From positions 13,936,366-14,000,365 of the forward strand of contig NC_071343.1 of assembly GCF_027744825.2 (NCBI RefSeq): a DNA stretch of 64,000 bases, given 5' to 3'. The notes beneath the pieces were generated by a model. The model made no database searches. It worked only from the letters and a program-made list of their open reading frames with translations, and had not been told where the DNA came from. Made by a program: the position numbers and the translations under genes. Source of the DNA: Synchiropus splendidus. Lineage: Eukaryota > Chordata > Actinopteri > Syngnathiformes > Callionymidae. Positions 62,250 through 64,000 of the stretch are shown here, one piece after another. The first letter of the stretch is position 1. Each line of letters begins with the position of its first letter.

Positions 62250-62870
62250 CAACTTAAACGGTGAAGTTGACGTTGCCAAAGCAGACATCACGTCCAACCG
62301 TAGTTAACTCGTCACCCGACAGGCAGACCGTGACGTCACCACGACAACACGTTAGAAGTCACGCTTGAGCCAAGGTGTTCATGTGTGGTGTTCGCCGTTG
62401 AACTTCACGCCTTGATGATACAAAGTTGGAATCGAAGCTGCTTTACGAACCGAAAACAGCGGAAGTTTTGTTTTCAGAAGGGCCAACAGAGCTGATGCTG
62501 GTGAGGAGCTCGAAGCACCGGACAGTCTGCTCGACTTCTCCCTCCCTACCTTCATTCGCGAAACTGTCGTCGTCCAAGAAGTTGTGTCGACACCTCCGCG
62601 GCTCCGTCGCCTTGTTTGACTCCGACACGAAGTTAGAGAAGTGTTTCAGAGGATATGGCGGTGGTGTGAGTGTTTCAATGGCCTATTTAGTGGAGTTGGG
62701 AACTTCCCTCGGGGAATCCCCGGGCTGCAGACACTTCCGCCTTCAGCCGCGCTCAGCCAATCAGCGCGCAGCTCGCAGCCTGCACGAGGGTTCTTCCACA
62801 GCCGCGTATGCAACCGACATCAGTGTCAATGCTAGAGCCGTCTATCAGACACTTCACCCTCTTTGAAGAC
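62250..62870 (-). promoter_or_regulatory. tank: CpG-richer probable tank promoter and 5' noncoding exon
   Basis: The most GC/CpG-rich stretch right of the tank start. It contains a CCAAT sequence (62757-62761), a perfect kB palindrome GGGGAATCCCC (62711-62721), an ETS-like ACTTCCGCC and a CRE TGACGTCA (62331-62338). A good donor for a minus-strand noncoding exon, GAATGAAG|GTAGGG, is at 62550/62549. Assignment to tank rests on position and orientation only; a divergent plus-strand transcript is possible. Confidence 0.5.
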
Positions 62871-64000
62871 GTTTTAATGTGACATAGCAGTCAAACATAG
62901 ACTGTAGATCAACAACATGTCTGGAGTAGAGTCCATATCTTCGAAGTCTCAAGTTGGATTTAGGAGCTTCACCCAGAGGAGTGTCTAGCTAGTCAGGTTT
63001 GACCTTCTGCTCATGCACTCATGTGAGACAAAACCCTTTAGTCCCATTCAAGTTCCTCAGCAAATCTAGTGGTGATGACTGACTGGCAATTCACCACTGA
63101 CCTGGGACCGTTTCTACAAACAAAACGTAGAAGGAGAACGTGTATCAGAAGTACTGAATTTGTTCCCAAATGGGAATAAAATACAAATAAAGGCCACTGG
63201 ATAGACTGACCACATTCATGAGCCTAAACTGCTGCAGTGCATGAAAGGACTAAAGAAGCAAGTGTTGGGAGTGCTTTTTTTTTTTTTTTTTTTTTTTTTT
63301 ACCACCAGGCTGTTTGTATTTCCATTATGTTATGCATTCGTTTTCGAGAAAATGCGGGCCTTTTCACTCTTCACATAAGTTGGGCCATACTCATGACTCA
63401 TCACATCTGTCAGACTCTATTTTTAAACTTCTTGAAAATGATAATATTTTGCAATTTCCTGAGGTGAGCTAGTATTGGAGTGGTGTAGTCTCAAAGTATA
63501 GTATTTAAAGCATACAGTACGTACATTTTTGCTAAGTATATAAATGGTATAAAAGGTGTGTAATTTGTTCATCATTGTATACTTCATTATTCCACAGTGG
63601 CATAGCTTTGCCAAGCATTATATTATACTTAAGCATGGCAAAGTTTGGCATGACAGTATTGTACAGCATAGTATAGTTTGTTTTTCATAGCATGGCTAAT
63701 TATGACACAACATTGAGGTTTATTATATATATATATATTACATTAAGCAATGGTATAATGGTATATTATGAATATGACATGACATACTGACATACTGACA
63801 TAACATACTCAAATGAATGTTTCAACTAAGAATAAATATAAGCATGTATTTCTTTAACTTTTACAGCCGAGCTTTGCCTCTATAATTTTGTTGCTTCAGG
63901 TTATGCTCTTATTTTATTAGCGAGTTCTTTTCTTTTCGGTTCTTTGTCCCTTCATTCCCGAAGCAGACAACATAAATCACAGGTTTCTGGATCGTTTTCT
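62871..64000. other. AT-rich intergenic DNA at the right edge
   Basis: T run of 24 at 63277-63300, repeated CATAGTATAGTTTG/GCATGGC-type words at 63480-63720 and a TA run near 63725. No gene recognised. Confidence 0.55.

Noticed and set aside
62426..62866. 146-codon plus-strand ORF
   Set aside because: CpG-rich promoter-like DNA; its first codon is not ATG and the peptide has no family signature.

Overview
This window is vertebrate nuclear DNA, almost certainly from a teleost fish. All recognisable genes are split by GT-AG introns (two are GC-AG), many of them only 63-76 nt long. The AT-rich surroundings carry fish-type repeats: a pogo/Tigger remnant, miniature inverted-repeat elements, a solo LTR, TA microsatellites and a Tc1-like end. 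I joined exons by hand on the minus strand, checking splice phase at every junction.

Three genes are present, all on the minus strand. (1) slc4a10, 2420-27069: 24 coding exons giving an intact 1064-residue Na+-driven bicarbonate transporter. (2) tbr1, 29264-32399: six exons giving a 607-residue T-box transcription factor. (3) tank, 54250-59111: seven coding exons giving a 342-residue TRAF/TBK1 adaptor, with a probable promoter near 62.5-62.8 kb. Read on the minus strand the order tank - tbr1 - slc4a10 matches human 2q24 (TANK - PSMD14 - TBR1 - SLC4A10), except that no psmd14 exon was seen between tank and tbr1. This fits one of two genome-duplication copies after reciprocal gene loss (inference).

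Layout: 1-2.4 kb, repeats and the slc4a10 3' flank; 2.4-27.1 kb, slc4a10, whose introns hold most mobile elements (Tigger fragment 11.0-12.05 kb, inverted-repeat element 10.5-10.9 kb, solo LTR 21.26-21.83 kb, palindrome near 19.0 kb); 27.1-29.3 kb, short spacer; 29.3-32.8 kb, tbr1 and its promoter; 32.8-54.2 kb, a 21-kb gene-free interval with TIR elements and local duplications; 54.2-62.8 kb, tank; 62.9-64 kb, AT-rich DNA without a recognised gene.

The most unusual observation is at the 5' end of tbr1. The conserved N-terminal coding stretch is still recognisable in one frame, but it has lost its start codon, carries in-frame TGA and TAG stops and contains a 23-nt A run. Translation apparently now begins at the internal Met of the MTNQ motif. 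A TATA-like box lies where the ancestral start codon aligns. The same gene has a Pro-to-Thr change in the conserved TFPETQF segment of the T-box. Other points are two GC-AG introns and one short intron open in frame in slc4a10, a perfect NF-kB-type palindrome in the probable tank promoter, and an intact 178-codon ORF in an internally deleted Tigger element. Comparisons with human proteins rest on recalled family knowledge; no search was run.
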